The notes below the pieces were generated by a model. The model was not told the DNA's origin, did no database searches, and was given only the letters and a program-made list of their open reading frames with translations. Positions 32,349-41,794 of a DNA stretch of 64,000 nucleotides are shown here, piece by piece. Numbering within the stretch: the stretch's first letter is position 1; each line of letters opens with the position of its first letter. Origin of the DNA: Sporolactobacillus pectinivorans (GTDB taxonomy: Bacteria; Bacillota; Bacilli; Bacillales; Sporolactobacillaceae). Location of the stretch: positions 1,147,483 through 1,211,482 of the forward strand of contig NZ_NXGA01000001.1 of the NCBI RefSeq assembly GCF_002802965.1. The letters are read 5' to 3'. The position numbers and the translations under genes were made by a program.

Positions 32349-34703
32349 ATGGTACCTGCCTGGTTAAAAAAAATATGCCGCTCGGATTATTTTAAGGTTT
32401 TTCTGCTCTGTCTTCTGACTTCAGGGTTGATGTTTCTGCCCTCAATTATAGCTAACAAGGGATTGTTTTCACTAGTTGGTGATTTTAATTATCAGCAGAT
32501 ACCTTTCAACATATTAAGCAACCGCGCAATCAAAAGCGGCGATATTTTTTGGAATTGGTACACGGATCTTGGGAGCAGTTTTATCGGGTCTTATAGTTTC
32601 TATACACTGGGCAGTCCGTTCTTCTGGCTCAGCCTGATCTTTCCTCCGTTTGCCTTTCCTTATATCGTTGGTCCGCTATTCATGCTGAAATTCTGTGTAG
32701 CGGGGCTGACGTCATACGCCTATATCCGCCGTTATGTGAAAAACGGAAATTATGCGATCATCGGTGCACTGCTTTACGCTTTCTCGGGATTTTCCGATGT
32801 CAATCTGATGTTCAACCATTTTCAGGACGTGATCGCGTTCTTCCCGCTGCTGCTTCTCGGGCTGGACCGGCTGGTTGCTGATAAAAAATCCGGTTGGTTT
32901 GCCTTGGCAGTCGCACTCAATGCCACTGTGAACTTCTTTTTTTTCATGGGCGAAATTGTTTTTCTGATCCTGTATTTCTGCATCCGTTTCCTGACTGAGG
33001 ATTTTAGAAAAACGATCCGCAGGCTGCCTGTTGTGATTTGGGAAGGGGCGCTCGGAGTCGGTATGGCCTGTTTCCTTTTCTTCCCCGCCGTACTTTTCAC
33101 ACTCCAGAATCCCCGTCTGGATTCGTTCCTTTACGGACCGAGTGCGTTAACTTTTGACGGCGCCCGATACCTGGAAATCGTTAAGGCTTTTCTGATGCCG
33201 GCCGATATTATGCCTTATCAGTCGGTTATTTTTCCTTCCGATTTTACATCGAGCGGTGCCTATCTGCCGCTGTTCGGACCGGCAGCTGTTGTCAGCTTTA
33301 TGCTCTGGAAAAGGAAAAGTTGGATGAGCCGGATGATGCTTGCTGCGGCGGTCATGGCTTGTGTTCCGCTGCTGAACAGCCTGTTCTACATGCTGAATGC
33401 GTCATACTATGCGCGCTGGTTTTACATGCCGGTGCTGATCATGGCGCTGATGACAGCCGTTGTTCTAGAAAAAAGGCAGGAAGTGAAAATCAAAAACGGC
33501 ATTCTGGTCACCGGGGTGGCGAGTGCGCTCCTTGCCGCGTTTCTTCTGTTCTATCCGTGGAGTTTGAGCGAAAAAAATGCTGTTTTCCATCTTGACCTTT
33601 TTCTTTTCTATCTGCTCATGACAGCAGCCGGTTTGGCTGCTGCCTACTTTCTCGTCTGCCGTTTTAAAAATTTCAGGCACTGGATGCTGGTCACGATGGC
33701 GGCTGTTGGCTTTTTTTCGTCAGGATTGGGACTGTTTTACATTTCCGTTATCCATTCAGTTTATAATTACCAGGGGCCTCAGGAAACGTATAATACTGTT
33801 GTAAAAAGCGGGCAGATGCTGAAAAAAGTGCTTCCGAAGAGCGAAGATTACCGAATCGGCATCAGTGACGGCGGGTGGAATCTGCCGATGGTCTCCGGAA
33901 CGCCGACAGTAAACTCATTTACAAGCATGGTTAACGGGTCTATTTTTCAATTCTATCAATCAATCGGCTCTCCGCGTGATGTGAAAACAGTGATTCCCGA
34001 TGGTGCCGACGGGCTTAAACCGCTGCTCTCTGAACGTTTTTATATTGATACAGTGCGGCATACGGACATGCCGCTCTATGCTCAATTCAATAACGGGACG
34101 AACACTATTTATGTCTATGAAAATCAAAATGTCCTTCCGATTGGTTTTACATATGATAACTATATGACGGAAGCGCAGTTCAACAGCATTCCCGTGGAGA
34201 ACAGGAATTTTGCCATGCTTAAAGCAGTTGTCTTATCCGGCAGTGAAGTGAAGCATGCCCGGAAAGTATTAAAGCCGATTTCCGATATGCAGCTCTATGA
34301 GATGAGCGGACAAAGTATCCGCCAGAGTGTTGCGGCACGGGGACGGGAATCTTCCAGCTATTTTCATCATGATAACCGAGGATTTACCTCCAAAATAAAA
34401 GCGGATCGGGCAAAATACGCATTTTTCAGCGTGCCTTATGACAAAGGTTGGAGTGCCGCAGTCAACGGCAAACCTGTCACGATTCTAAATACAGACGGAT
34501 TTATGATTGTTCCTGTGAATAAAGGGAATAATTTGATTCGTTTTACTTATCACACGCCGGGTCTTGTGCAGGGATTGTTCTTGACCCTGCTTTCCGGTTC
34601 CTGCTTCTTGCTCTGGGTGTTCCGCGGTCAATTATTATTCAGACGAAAAATGACCCCGCCGGTTACCGGAAAAGATGAAGAAATTCAAACCTCTAAAATA
34701 TAA
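32349..34703 (+). CDS. YfhO family GT-C-fold membrane protein
   Basis: This 784-residue protein has about a dozen membrane segments and an extracellular C-terminal domain. It shows the YfhO layout: a long N-terminal hydrophobic half with VGDFNYQQIPFNILSNR near residue 43 (an acidic loop after segment 1, as in GT-C glycosyltransferases). The C-terminal part has FFSVPYDKGWSAAVNGKPV near 695 and NLIRFTYHTPG near 735, the domain's closing strands. B. subtilis YfhO decorates lipoteichoic acid with N-acetylglucosamine; the sugar here is unknown. Membrane location is certain. Confidence 0.85.
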   Translation: MVPAWLKKICRSDYFKVFLLCLLTSGLMFLPSIIANKGLFSLVGDFNYQQIPFNILSNRAIKSGDIFWNWYTDLGSSFIGSYSFYTLGSPFFWLSLIFPPFAFPYIVGPLFMLKFCVAGLTSYAYIRRYVKNGNYAIIGALLYAFSGFSDVNLMFNHFQDVIAFFPLLLLGLDRLVADKKSGWFALAVALNATVNFFFFMGEIVFLILYFCIRFLTEDFRKTIRRLPVVIWEGALGVGMACFLFFPAVLFTLQNPRLDSFLYGPSALTFDGARYLEIVKAFLMPADIMPYQSVIFPSDFTSSGAYLPLFGPAAVVSFMLWKRKSWMSRMMLAAAVMACVPLLNSLFYMLNASYYARWFYMPVLIMALMTAVVLEKRQEVKIKNGILVTGVASALLAAFLLFYPWSLSEKNAVFHLDLFLFYLLMTAAGLAAAYFLVCRFKNFRHWMLVTMAAVGFFSSGLGLFYISVIHSVYNYQGPQETYNTVVKSGQMLKKVLPKSEDYRIGISDGGWNLPMVSGTPTVNSFTSMVNGSIFQFYQSIGSPRDVKTVIPDGADGLKPLLSERFYIDTVRHTDMPLYAQFNNGTNTIYVYENQNVLPIGFTYDNYMTEAQFNSIPVENRNFAMLKAVVLSGSEVKHARKVLKPISDMQLYEMSGQSIRQSVAARGRESSSYFHHDNRGFTSKIKADRAKYAFFSVPYDKGWSAAVNGKPVTILNTDGFMIVPVNKGNNLIRFTYHTPGLVQGLFLTLLSGSCFLLWVFRGQLLFRRKMTPPVTGKDEEIQTSKI

Positions 34704-34711
34704 ACAAATGA

Positions 34712-34739
34712 TTCTGCAGCTCAGCTGCAGATTATTTTT
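34712..34739 (+). terminator. Terminator of the yfhO gene
   Basis: TCTGCAG-CTCAG-CTGCAGA hairpin with adjacent bases (34713-34731), followed by TTATTTTT. Moderate strength. Confidence 0.6.
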
Positions 34740-34899
34740 GAATTATTGGCATGAAACTTTCTTTTTTTTCATAAAATGCTTTAGCGATTAAACGCGTTCT
34801 ATCGACAAAATAAAAAATTATTGATAAAATAGCAAACACAGGCCTTTCAGGCGATCAAAAAATAGAGACTGCAAACAGAAGGATGGAGAGTGTTGAAAC

Positions 34900-35961
34900 T
34901 TGGTTGAAAAGAAAACAGAGAAAATCACCACGAAAATATTTGTTAACAATGTGCTGACGGGGCTGGCGATGGGTATCGTCGCCGGGCTGATCCCGTCGGC
35001 GCTGCTCAGTGAAATCTGCAAGGCGCTGCTGACCCGGATGCCGGTTTTTGGGAGCATTCTGCAGATTGTGACGACGATAACGGTTGCCGTGCCGCTCCTG
35101 ATCGGTGCGGCGGTCGCTTACAGATTCGGGCTGAAACCGATTCCCCTTGTCGCTGTCGCTTCAGCAACATTCATCGGTTCCGGTGTATTGAAATTTACGC
35201 CGCAGGGCATCACTGCCGTTCCGATCGGCGACCTGATCAATGCGCTGATCACAGTTAGCCTGGCCGTTGGTCTGGTTTTGCTGATCGGCGACAGACTGAA
35301 AGCTTTTGCTCCGCTGCTTTTGCCGACCATTGTCTGTGTCGTCGCCGGAGGCATTGGGCTCGCTATTTTGCCTTATGTGCGGACGATTACGTTGGGTATC
35401 GGGCACGTTGTTGACAGTTATTTCGCTTTGGCGCCGGTTCTGATGGGGCTCCTTGTCGCTGTCAGCTTTTCAATACTGATTGTGTCGCCCATTTCAACCG
35501 TTGCGGTCGCAACCGCAATCAGTATGCATGGCGTGGCTTCCGGAGCCGGGAACCTCGGCGTCGTAGCTGCGGCTGTCGGGATGTTTATCGGCGGGCTGCA
35601 TGTCAATCCGATAGGCCTTTCGCTTTCAGCGCTGCTCGGCACACCGAAAATTATGATCGCAGCGATTATCCGAAAACCGAAAATTGTGGTTCCGATCATG
35701 CTGAATGCAGCGCTGCTCGGGATCTTTGGTGTACTGTTTCAGATCAAGGGGACACCGATCAGCGCCGGGTTCGGATTTTCAGGGCTGGTCGGTCCGATCA
35801 ATGCAGTAAAATTTATGCCGGGCGGTCCGACCGTTGCCAATCTGATGATCATTGGTCTGGTGTTCATTGTCCTGCCTTTTGCTGCCGGAATTTTCTTTGA
35901 GTGGTTCTGCCGTAAAGTCCTGCACCTCTACAAAGCCGAAGATTACGGAACACAGGGCTGA
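34900..35961 (+). CDS. PTS EIIC-like membrane protein (PTS_EIIC_2 family)
   Basis: The 353-residue protein has about ten hydrophobic segments. FVNNVLTGLAMGIVAGLIPS near residues 13-32 and GSGVLKFTPQGITAVPIGDL near 86 are typical of the family called PTS transporter subunit IIC, PF13303. These proteins lack the usual EIIA/EIIB partners, and their substrate is not established. None is seen next to this gene either. The likely start is TTG at 34900 with GGAGAG upstream. The terminator at 36001 follows. Confidence 0.82.
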   Translation: MVEKKTEKITTKIFVNNVLTGLAMGIVAGLIPSALLSEICKALLTRMPVFGSILQIVTTITVAVPLLIGAAVAYRFGLKPIPLVAVASATFIGSGVLKFTPQGITAVPIGDLINALITVSLAVGLVLLIGDRLKAFAPLLLPTIVCVVAGGIGLAILPYVRTITLGIGHVVDSYFALAPVLMGLLVAVSFSILIVSPISTVAVATAISMHGVASGAGNLGVVAAAVGMFIGGLHVNPIGLSLSALLGTPKIMIAAIIRKPKIVVPIMLNAALLGIFGVLFQIKGTPISAGFGFSGLVGPINAVKFMPGGPTVANLMIIGLVFIVLPFAAGIFFEWFCRKVLHLYKAEDYGTQG

Positions 35962-36000
35962 ACCAGGGATCAAAATTAACTATTATTTACACAGGTCGTT

Positions 36001-36022
36001 AACTGAGAAAACTCGGTTTTTT
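36001..36022 (+). terminator. Terminator of the EIIC-like gene
   Basis: AACTGAG-AAAA-CTCGGTT hairpin with one wobble, then TTTTTT. Confidence 0.75.
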
Positions 36023-36058
36023 ATTGCTGAGATGAATCAGTGTCTCGGGCGACCCCCG

Positions 36059-36320
36059 TTGTAAAAAGGTGCTATAAAATTAATAATTAGCGAAAATCAT
36101 GCGAACAAATAGCTTGAACAAGGGTTTGGAGCGAGCCTTGGGAAAAAGTTGTGACCTCTACTTCTTAGTTAAAAGACTAAGAAGCAAGTAAGCAACGTTC
36201 CTGGAAGCTCGGTACTTAAGTGCCGATGTAGTTCACTTTCACTGACCGCGGAGAAACCTTCCCGGTCTTTAAATTTGAAAACTTTTTGAACGACAGGGAC
36301 AAAAAGGTCCGTTTATTCAG
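36059..36320 (+). ncRNA. Candidate structured non-coding RNA upstream of comK
   Basis: About 250 nt without a coding frame. A possible promoter is TTGTAA-N16-TAATAA at 36059-36086. Hairpins are CTTCTTAGT/ACTAAGAAG (36161-36184, 9 bp), TCGGTAC-TTAA-GTGCCGA (36209-36226), GACCG/CGGTC (36244-36267), a CAAGG/CCTTG pair around GCGAG near 36120-36139, and GGAC-AAAAAG-GTCC near the 3' end (36297-36310). I do not recognise a known class. Size and competence context would fit the raiA RNA group, but I cannot confirm its consensus. The rest of the gap to comK has no gene. Confidence 0.5.
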
Positions 36321-36625
36321 ATTTTTTCTGAAATGATCTTTGTATTATCAGATATTTTATGTATAATTATTTTTGTAAACGATTAAATAAGGCCTATTAG
36401 CATAAAACACAAGCCTCATCTTCCCTCTTCTGAAGAAAGTTCCCTTGAGTCCCCATTGTCCGAACGAAATTCAATCATCTTATCAATCGGTCTGCTGCAG
36501 CTCTATTTTCGATCGAAAATGTTGATCCTGTGCCGCACCGGCTGAACAATACATCCGTTCCTGTTTCCATGAGAGGCCGAACGGAAATCATTCACCCACA
36601 TAACCCATTGTAAAGGAGCAAAAAG

Positions 36626-37207
36626 ATGGAAAAAGTGAACCAGTACATGATCAGGCAGGAGACGATGGCGCTATTGCCCCGTGATGCCGAAGACGGAAGC
36701 CTGCAAACTTATGTCATTGAAGAAGACCGCGTGATGATTGTTTCAAAGACACCGTTTGAAATCATTCAGAATTCATGCAGCTATTTCGGCGTGACTTATG
36801 CCGGCAGAAAGCGGGGCGCGGTGTCAATGGGTTATAAAAGCATGCCTCCGATCTGCATTTGCAGCGAGCTGGGTATTTATTTTTTCCCGCTGATGTCTGA
36901 AACGAACCGGAGCTGCATCTGGCTTTCTCATTCGCATATTGAAAACTGGCAGAATCTTGAGAAGAAAGGTGTGCTGGTACATCTGACCCATGGACGGATG
37001 ATCAAAATGCCGTTCAACGTCAATGTTTTTAGAATAAAAGTAATGCGAACGGCGCAATATCGCCATCAGATGCGTGTGCGGGTGGCGCAGCCTCACGCTT
37101 TTATCAGCAAGGAACCTGTCTCCAAAGCATATCTGTCCGGTGAACTCATGGTGAATGAACGGGGCACGTACTTTGTCGGCCCGGCCCAGGAGAGTGGCGA
37201 GGCATAA
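36626..37207 (+). CDS. comK: Competence transcription factor ComK
   Basis: The 193-residue length is that of B. subtilis ComK (192). Diagnostic parts are the N-terminal IEEDRVMIVSKTPFEIIQNS, then CSYFGVTYAGRKRGAVS near residues 51-67 (compare CRFFGSSYAGRKAGT in B. subtilis, from memory), the WLSHSHIENW region near 97, and FNVNVFRIKVMRTAQYRHQM near 132. ComK activates late competence genes and itself. AAAGGAGC seven bases before the ATG supports the start. The AT-rich stretch 36330-36420 could hold K-boxes, though no clean AAAA-N5-TTTT pair stood out. A separate, possibly structured RNA lies upstream. Confidence 0.9.
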   Translation: MEKVNQYMIRQETMALLPRDAEDGSLQTYVIEEDRVMIVSKTPFEIIQNSCSYFGVTYAGRKRGAVSMGYKSMPPICICSELGIYFFPLMSETNRSCIWLSHSHIENWQNLEKKGVLVHLTHGRMIKMPFNVNVFRIKVMRTAQYRHQMRVRVAQPHAFISKEPVSKAYLSGELMVNERGTYFVGPAQESGEA

Positions 37208-37397
37208 TCACGCCTCCATTCAAGGCGCGTTGCTTCGGTAAAATTTAAAAGATGGCCATGTTAAAGTTCAATGCTGGTTTCGCCACGCCGTTGATTGGAA
37301 CGGAAGGTGCGCGACCCCCGCGGGAACAGTGAGCGCATGGAGCGAGAATCAATGGACTAGTTTAACAAAAAAAATACAAGGCAAGAACCTGATTAAG

Positions 37398-37441
37398 CCA
37401 GCCTGAACGGCCGAATGTTACCCGTGACAGGCTGGTTTTTC
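37398..37441 (+). terminator. Terminator downstream of comK
   Basis: CCAGCCTG (37398-37405) pairs with CAGGCTGG (37428-37435), then TTTTT. It lies 190 bp past the comK stop. The remainder of the 37208-37719 gap shows no gene. Confidence 0.7.
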
Positions 37442-37719
37442 ACTCTGTTGGTTGACACAAAACTCTTTAATCTCTTGATTTTTCTGGGCATTTGTTTAGA
37501 ATTTTTATAAGAGAGCAATCGTTTAGTTACATATCAATACGATATTTTTCCCGGTTGATGGGATGATGCCCGTTTGTTCCTATAAACTTTAACCGAACTG
37601 ATCGATCAGAGCAGGAGTTTCATGCGGCGGTGGTTTTCTCAGATCTCCGGTCTATAAACAAACTATTAATTTCCTCTGTTATAGATAATGTGCGCTCATT
37701 CTTCAATTGAAATGGATCT

Positions 37720-39609
37720 ATGCCAATGACGAAATTACAAAAGAACGAAAAGGGCGGGCGCCGTGCGATGATTCGTATTATGGATCGGGTGATGCTTCCA
37801 GGCAATAATGTTTCAGCAGCTTTAAAAATTTCTCTGGTGGGAATCATTTATCTGTTGGCGGAGGGGCTGATTATGTTCCGCTCAGCCGACTGGTTTCTTG
37901 TCTGTGTCCTAATGCAGGGGCAGATGCTCATTTCCGTTTATCTGGCGCTGCGTTACATCCGGTCCGGATACATGGCTGCCCTCGGGTTAAATATCGTCGC
38001 CGTCATTCAGGAAATTCATCTGGTGATGATCAACCGGCCGAATGCAAGTTTTTTTTTCATATTTTACATAGACATCATTTTGGCGATATCCCTGATTACT
38101 TATTATGCCATGCGCAGCCATAAAATTTATCAGGAAGCACTTCGGCAGAAGGAGGAGATTTCTGTAGCATACTACCGGGCAGCGGTCTCCGAAGAACAGC
38201 TCTGGAAGAAAAACCGGGAGCTTGAATCCTCAAATCAGGTCATTAACCGGGACAAACAGGAGATGTACAGGCTGGCCAATATCGATCCGCTGACTCAGCT
38301 TCCGAACCGGCGGATGCTTCAGAGAAGGCTGGATGAAATAGGAAAAGAGGCGAAAGAACAAAACCGTTCGTTTGCTCTTGTCTTCATTGATCTTGACAAC
38401 TTTAAAAATGTTAATGATACACTGGGCCATCAGGCCGGCGATGAACTGATTCGTTACATGGCCTTCAACCTTAGCAGACTGACACATACTGCCGACATGC
38501 TCGGGCATTTTGGGGGGGACGAGTTTGTACTGATTATTCGGCGCGCTCTTCAAAAAGAGGAAATTATGTCCTATATCCGCAGATTGGCTGCCATGCTGAA
38601 AAAACCGGCAGTTCTTGGTAACATGAAAATTGCTGTCAGTGCAAGCTTTGGCATCGCTATGTTCCCGCAGGATTCCCCCCATGTTTCTGAACTGCTGAGG
38701 TTTGCCGACTCGGCGATGTATCAATCCAAAAGGGATGGCAAGAACCGGATCCGTTTTTTTGAAAAATCGCTGCTTGACGACTTGATGAATGAAACAAAAC
38801 TGGTCCAAGGTTTGAAATCTGCTATTCAAAACCGGGAGTTGTATCTTGTTTTACAGCCGCAGTATTTTGCGGAAGGTGGGGAGCTCAGGGGATTTGAAGT
38901 GTTAATCCGATGGAAATCCCTGAAATTTGGCTTTGTTTCACCGACGAGGTTTGTTCGGCTTGCCGAGAAAAACGGAATGATTCTGCAGATCGGCGAATGG
39001 GCGTTGAAACAAACATGTCTCATGATGAAAAATCTTGAGAGACAATATGGCTGCAGTGTTAAGCTTGCAGTCAATGTGTCAGCTGTCCAGGCGATGGAAC
39101 CGGACTTTGTGGGGACTGTGGCCAGAATTCTGAATGAAACAGGATTTGATCCCCATCATCTGGAAATTGAAATCACAGAAACCGCCTTCTCCAACTCAAT
39201 GAATCCGGTCCACCAGATGATCGCCGGACTTCATGAGCTGGGAGTCGTTGTTGCACTGGATGACTTTGGAACAGGATATTCATCACTCAGCTATCTTCAA
39301 CAGCTGCCGTTCGATCTTGTGAAGATTGATAAAACGTTTATAGACAAAATTGGCCTTGATCTTCAAAGTAATCAGTTTGTCAGCACGATTATTTCCATGG
39401 TGCATCAGATGAATATCCCTGTCCTTGCCGAAGGCGTAGAGACTGAGCAACAGCGGGATTTTCTCAGACTTAAAAACTGTGACTTGATTCAGGGTTACCT
39501 TTATGGCAAACCAATGTCGGTCAGTTCAGTCCGCGAATTGTTGGACCGCCTTAAAAATAAGGCCACAAAGAAGTCGATTGATCAGAATTTTTCAGCTAAA
39601 AAGGACTGA
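37720..39609 (+). CDS. Diguanylate cyclase/phosphodiesterase, GGDEF-EAL with membrane domain
   Basis: The 629-residue protein has five N-terminal membrane segments (about 25-145) and a short coiled-coil-like linker. The GGDEF domain follows: NIDPLTQLPNRR near 186 and HFGGDEFVLI near 264, with an intact active site. A C-terminal EAL domain has FEVLIRW in place of EALLRW near 390 (glutamate kept), VNVSA near 448, EIEITE near 480, DDFGTGYSS near 512, KIDKTF near 530 and AEGVET near 565. Either synthesis or breakdown of cyclic di-GMP is possible. The start could instead be the ATG at 37768. No partner gene is nearby. Confidence 0.9.
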   Translation: MPMTKLQKNEKGGRRAMIRIMDRVMLPGNNVSAALKISLVGIIYLLAEGLIMFRSADWFLVCVLMQGQMLISVYLALRYIRSGYMAALGLNIVAVIQEIHLVMINRPNASFFFIFYIDIILAISLITYYAMRSHKIYQEALRQKEEISVAYYRAAVSEEQLWKKNRELESSNQVINRDKQEMYRLANIDPLTQLPNRRMLQRRLDEIGKEAKEQNRSFALVFIDLDNFKNVNDTLGHQAGDELIRYMAFNLSRLTHTADMLGHFGGDEFVLIIRRALQKEEIMSYIRRLAAMLKKPAVLGNMKIAVSASFGIAMFPQDSPHVSELLRFADSAMYQSKRDGKNRIRFFEKSLLDDLMNETKLVQGLKSAIQNRELYLVLQPQYFAEGGELRGFEVLIRWKSLKFGFVSPTRFVRLAEKNGMILQIGEWALKQTCLMMKNLERQYGCSVKLAVNVSAVQAMEPDFVGTVARILNETGFDPHHLEIEITETAFSNSMNPVHQMIAGLHELGVVVALDDFGTGYSSLSYLQQLPFDLVKIDKTFIDKIGLDLQSNQFVSTIISMVHQMNIPVLAEGVETEQQRDFLRLKNCDLIQGYLYGKPMSVSSVRELLDRLKNKATKKSIDQNFSAKKD

Positions 39610-39747
39610 CTCGGGGCAGATTAAGGACATGTTGCCAAACTTTCATTACTTTGACATATTGGCTGCGTTTGCAAGACGAACCCGTCTCAATCCTTTTTGC
39701 TATACTGAATCTGTAATATAACAGATTGGAAAAAGGAGAATTATTGT

Positions 39748-40419
39748 ATGACAAAACGATTCCTTTTTTTATCGGATTTTGATGGCACACTTTCAGAGAA
39801 AGATTTTTTCCATGTCATTATTGATCGTCATTTTCAAAAAGAGAGCGAGAAACTCTATGCGGATTGGGATAATAAAGTCATGACCGATCTGGAGTATCTG
39901 AGCCGTCTGTTTGGGTCAATCGGGCGGGATGAAGCCGGTATTGACGAGGATATCGATCAGATTCCGTTCGATCCGGATGCGAAAAGAGTGATTGAACATG
40001 TCCGGAAACTGGGCGGTGACTTTATTGTGATCAGCGCGGGCACCGATTATTACATCAAGCGGCTATTTAACCGCTACGGCATCCATGACGTGCCGATTAT
40101 TTCTAACCCGGGTGAGTACAGGGATCGCGGTATCCGTCTGAATGTCGATCCTGCCGGACGCTATTATTCAAAACTGTATGGCATTGATAAGGAAAAAGTA
40201 GCGCACGATCTCATGAAGGATTACGATACAGTCTTTTTTGCCGGAGACAGCCTTCCAGATCTGAAAGCGGCGCTGCTTGCTGATACGATTTTTGCAAAAG
40301 GAAAATTACAGGGGCTGCTGGACAGCGAAAACCGGAGCTATGTTCCAATCTGCAGTTTTGCCGACATTGAAAATTATTTAGTCAGCCATGAGGAGGCATT
40401 AGAAAATGGCAGCCGATAA
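39748..40419 (+). CDS. HAD-superfamily phosphatase (MtnX/SerB-like)
   Basis: The 223-residue HAD subclass IB protein has motif I FLSDFDGTLSEKD near residues 7-19 with catalytic Asp residues, motif II VISAGTDYYI near 94, and motif III/IV AGDSLPDLKAALLAD near 163. The cap has one helical module. It overlaps the glycerol-1-phosphate dehydrogenase gene by 14 bp, so the two are coupled. A phosphatase for glycerol-phosphate-type or other small phosphate esters is possible, but the substrate is unknown. Confidence 0.85.
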   Translation: MTKRFLFLSDFDGTLSEKDFFHVIIDRHFQKESEKLYADWDNKVMTDLEYLSRLFGSIGRDEAGIDEDIDQIPFDPDAKRVIEHVRKLGGDFIVISAGTDYYIKRLFNRYGIHDVPIISNPGEYRDRGIRLNVDPAGRYYSKLYGIDKEKVAHDLMKDYDTVFFAGDSLPDLKAALLADTIFAKGKLQGLLDSENRSYVPICSFADIENYLVSHEEALENGSR

Positions 40420-41467
40420 CCATCAGATTGTCGTTCCGACGTTGCTTGATGTGAGAAAGGGAAATTTATCGGAAATCGGCCAGCTGCTTGGCCGTCATAA
40501 CTTCAAGAAAGTGGTTGTTTTCTTCGGCCAGGGATTAACAGATCTTTTGGGCGATAAGGTTTTTCAGTCATTGAAGAAAAGCAGTATCGATGTGCTGAAG
40601 ACCGCTGAAATCACTGATATTGACATTGACGATGTGGTCGATCATGCTTTTCAGCTGCCTTTTCAGACGGAAGCCGTCATTGGAATTGGAGGGGGAAAGG
40701 CGCTGGATGCGGCAAAGTATACAGCTTTGCTTAGAAAATGGCCGTTCATCAGTATTCCGACATCGATGTCAAATGATGGTTTTTCCAGTTCCAATACATC
40801 GCTGACCATCCACGGACGCCGGATATCAGTTCACGCCAAGATGCCTTACGGGATTCTCATTGATATTGACGTGATCAAGAGTGCACCGGAATGCTTTATT
40901 TATTCCGGTGTCGGTGATCTGGTTTCGAAAATTACCGCTGCCGAGGACTGGATTTTTGAGGAAAAAAACGGAAAGACGAGAGTGGATGATTGCGCGCTGA
41001 TGCTGTCAAAGAAAGCGGTAAACAGTTTTGTACGTACCGATTTCGGCACGATCAAGGATGATCTCTTCCTGAAAGAACTGGCGGATTCGCTGACTATGGC
41101 CGGCATTTCGATGGAAATTGCAGGCAGCAGCGCACCGACAAGCGGCAGCGAACATCTGATGTCGCATGCACTGGATACGTATTCGAAGCATCCACAGCTG
41201 CATGGTGTCCAGGTGGGCATTGCAAGCTACCTGATGAGCAAAGTGCAGAATCATCGCTTTGAACGAATTACGAAAGTGCTGAAAGGCACCGGTTTCTTTG
41301 ATTTTGCCAAAACAGTTGGCATGACAACAGATGATTTTGACTTGGCGATTGACAAAGCCCCGGAAATGAAACCGATGCGTTACACTTATCTCCATGTTCA
41401 GAATTATCGCGATCTGGCGCATAAAATTTTGCATGAGGATCCGATCCTTCAGGACGTTTTGAAATAA
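40406..41467 (+). CDS. egsA: sn-glycerol-1-phosphate dehydrogenase (AraM/EgsA-like)
   Basis: This 353-residue member of the iron-containing alcohol dehydrogenase fold shows the NAD(P) loop IGIGGGKALDAAKYTA near residues 91-106 and ISIPTSMSNDGFSSSNTS near 116-133. Metal ligands sit in GVGDLVSKITAAEDW near 171 (Asp), SGSEHLMSHALD near 248 (His) and HGVQVGIASYLM near 266 (His). The length is close to B. subtilis AraM, which reduces dihydroxyacetone phosphate to G1P for archaeal-type lipids (with PcrB). The upstream HAD phosphatase suggests an alternative fate, release of glycerol; this is inference. Confidence 0.88.
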   Translation: MAADNHQIVVPTLLDVRKGNLSEIGQLLGRHNFKKVVVFFGQGLTDLLGDKVFQSLKKSSIDVLKTAEITDIDIDDVVDHAFQLPFQTEAVIGIGGGKALDAAKYTALLRKWPFISIPTSMSNDGFSSSNTSLTIHGRRISVHAKMPYGILIDIDVIKSAPECFIYSGVGDLVSKITAAEDWIFEEKNGKTRVDDCALMLSKKAVNSFVRTDFGTIKDDLFLKELADSLTMAGISMEIAGSSAPTSGSEHLMSHALDTYSKHPQLHGVQVGIASYLMSKVQNHRFERITKVLKGTGFFDFAKTVGMTTDDFDLAIDKAPEMKPMRYTYLHVQNYRDLAHKILHEDPILQDVLK

Positions 41468-41703
41468 AAATGAATCTGTATTTGTTAGGTCTACGGGTGC
41501 ATTGCAGAAAATCCCAATGCAGGGTATAATTTTCATTGGATCACTTGAGTTGAACAAAATGAAAGTCAGACTGGAGCTTTTTTTATGGTAATGTCAAAAC
41601 ATGGTGTGGCAGGAAAAAGAATCTGAAGCAGGCCTTTTCGGCTGTTTGGCTTTTTCGGTTACCATGGCGAGACGTTATCATGCTGAAATCAGTGACTTTT
41701 GAA

Positions 41704-41752
41704 AGTCTGCTGTGAGAGCATGTTTCATTGTGCCGGATCAGCAGGCTTTTTT
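41704..41752 (+). terminator. Terminator downstream of the HAD-egsA operon
   Basis: AGTCTGCTG (41704-41712) pairs with CAGCAGGCT (41739-41747) with one wobble, then TTTTTT. It lies 240 bp after egsA and 43 bp before the MFS gene; the interval otherwise holds no gene. Confidence 0.6.
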
Positions 41753-41794
41753 GTGCCTTGCTGGTCCCCTTGAATAAAGAAACGGGGGCGTTTG

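Noticed and set aside
36059..36320. Identity as a T-box, SAM, lysine, M-box or c-di-GMP riboswitch, 6S RNA or SRP RNA
   Set aside because: None of the conserved core sequences of these classes was found, so I left it unclassified.
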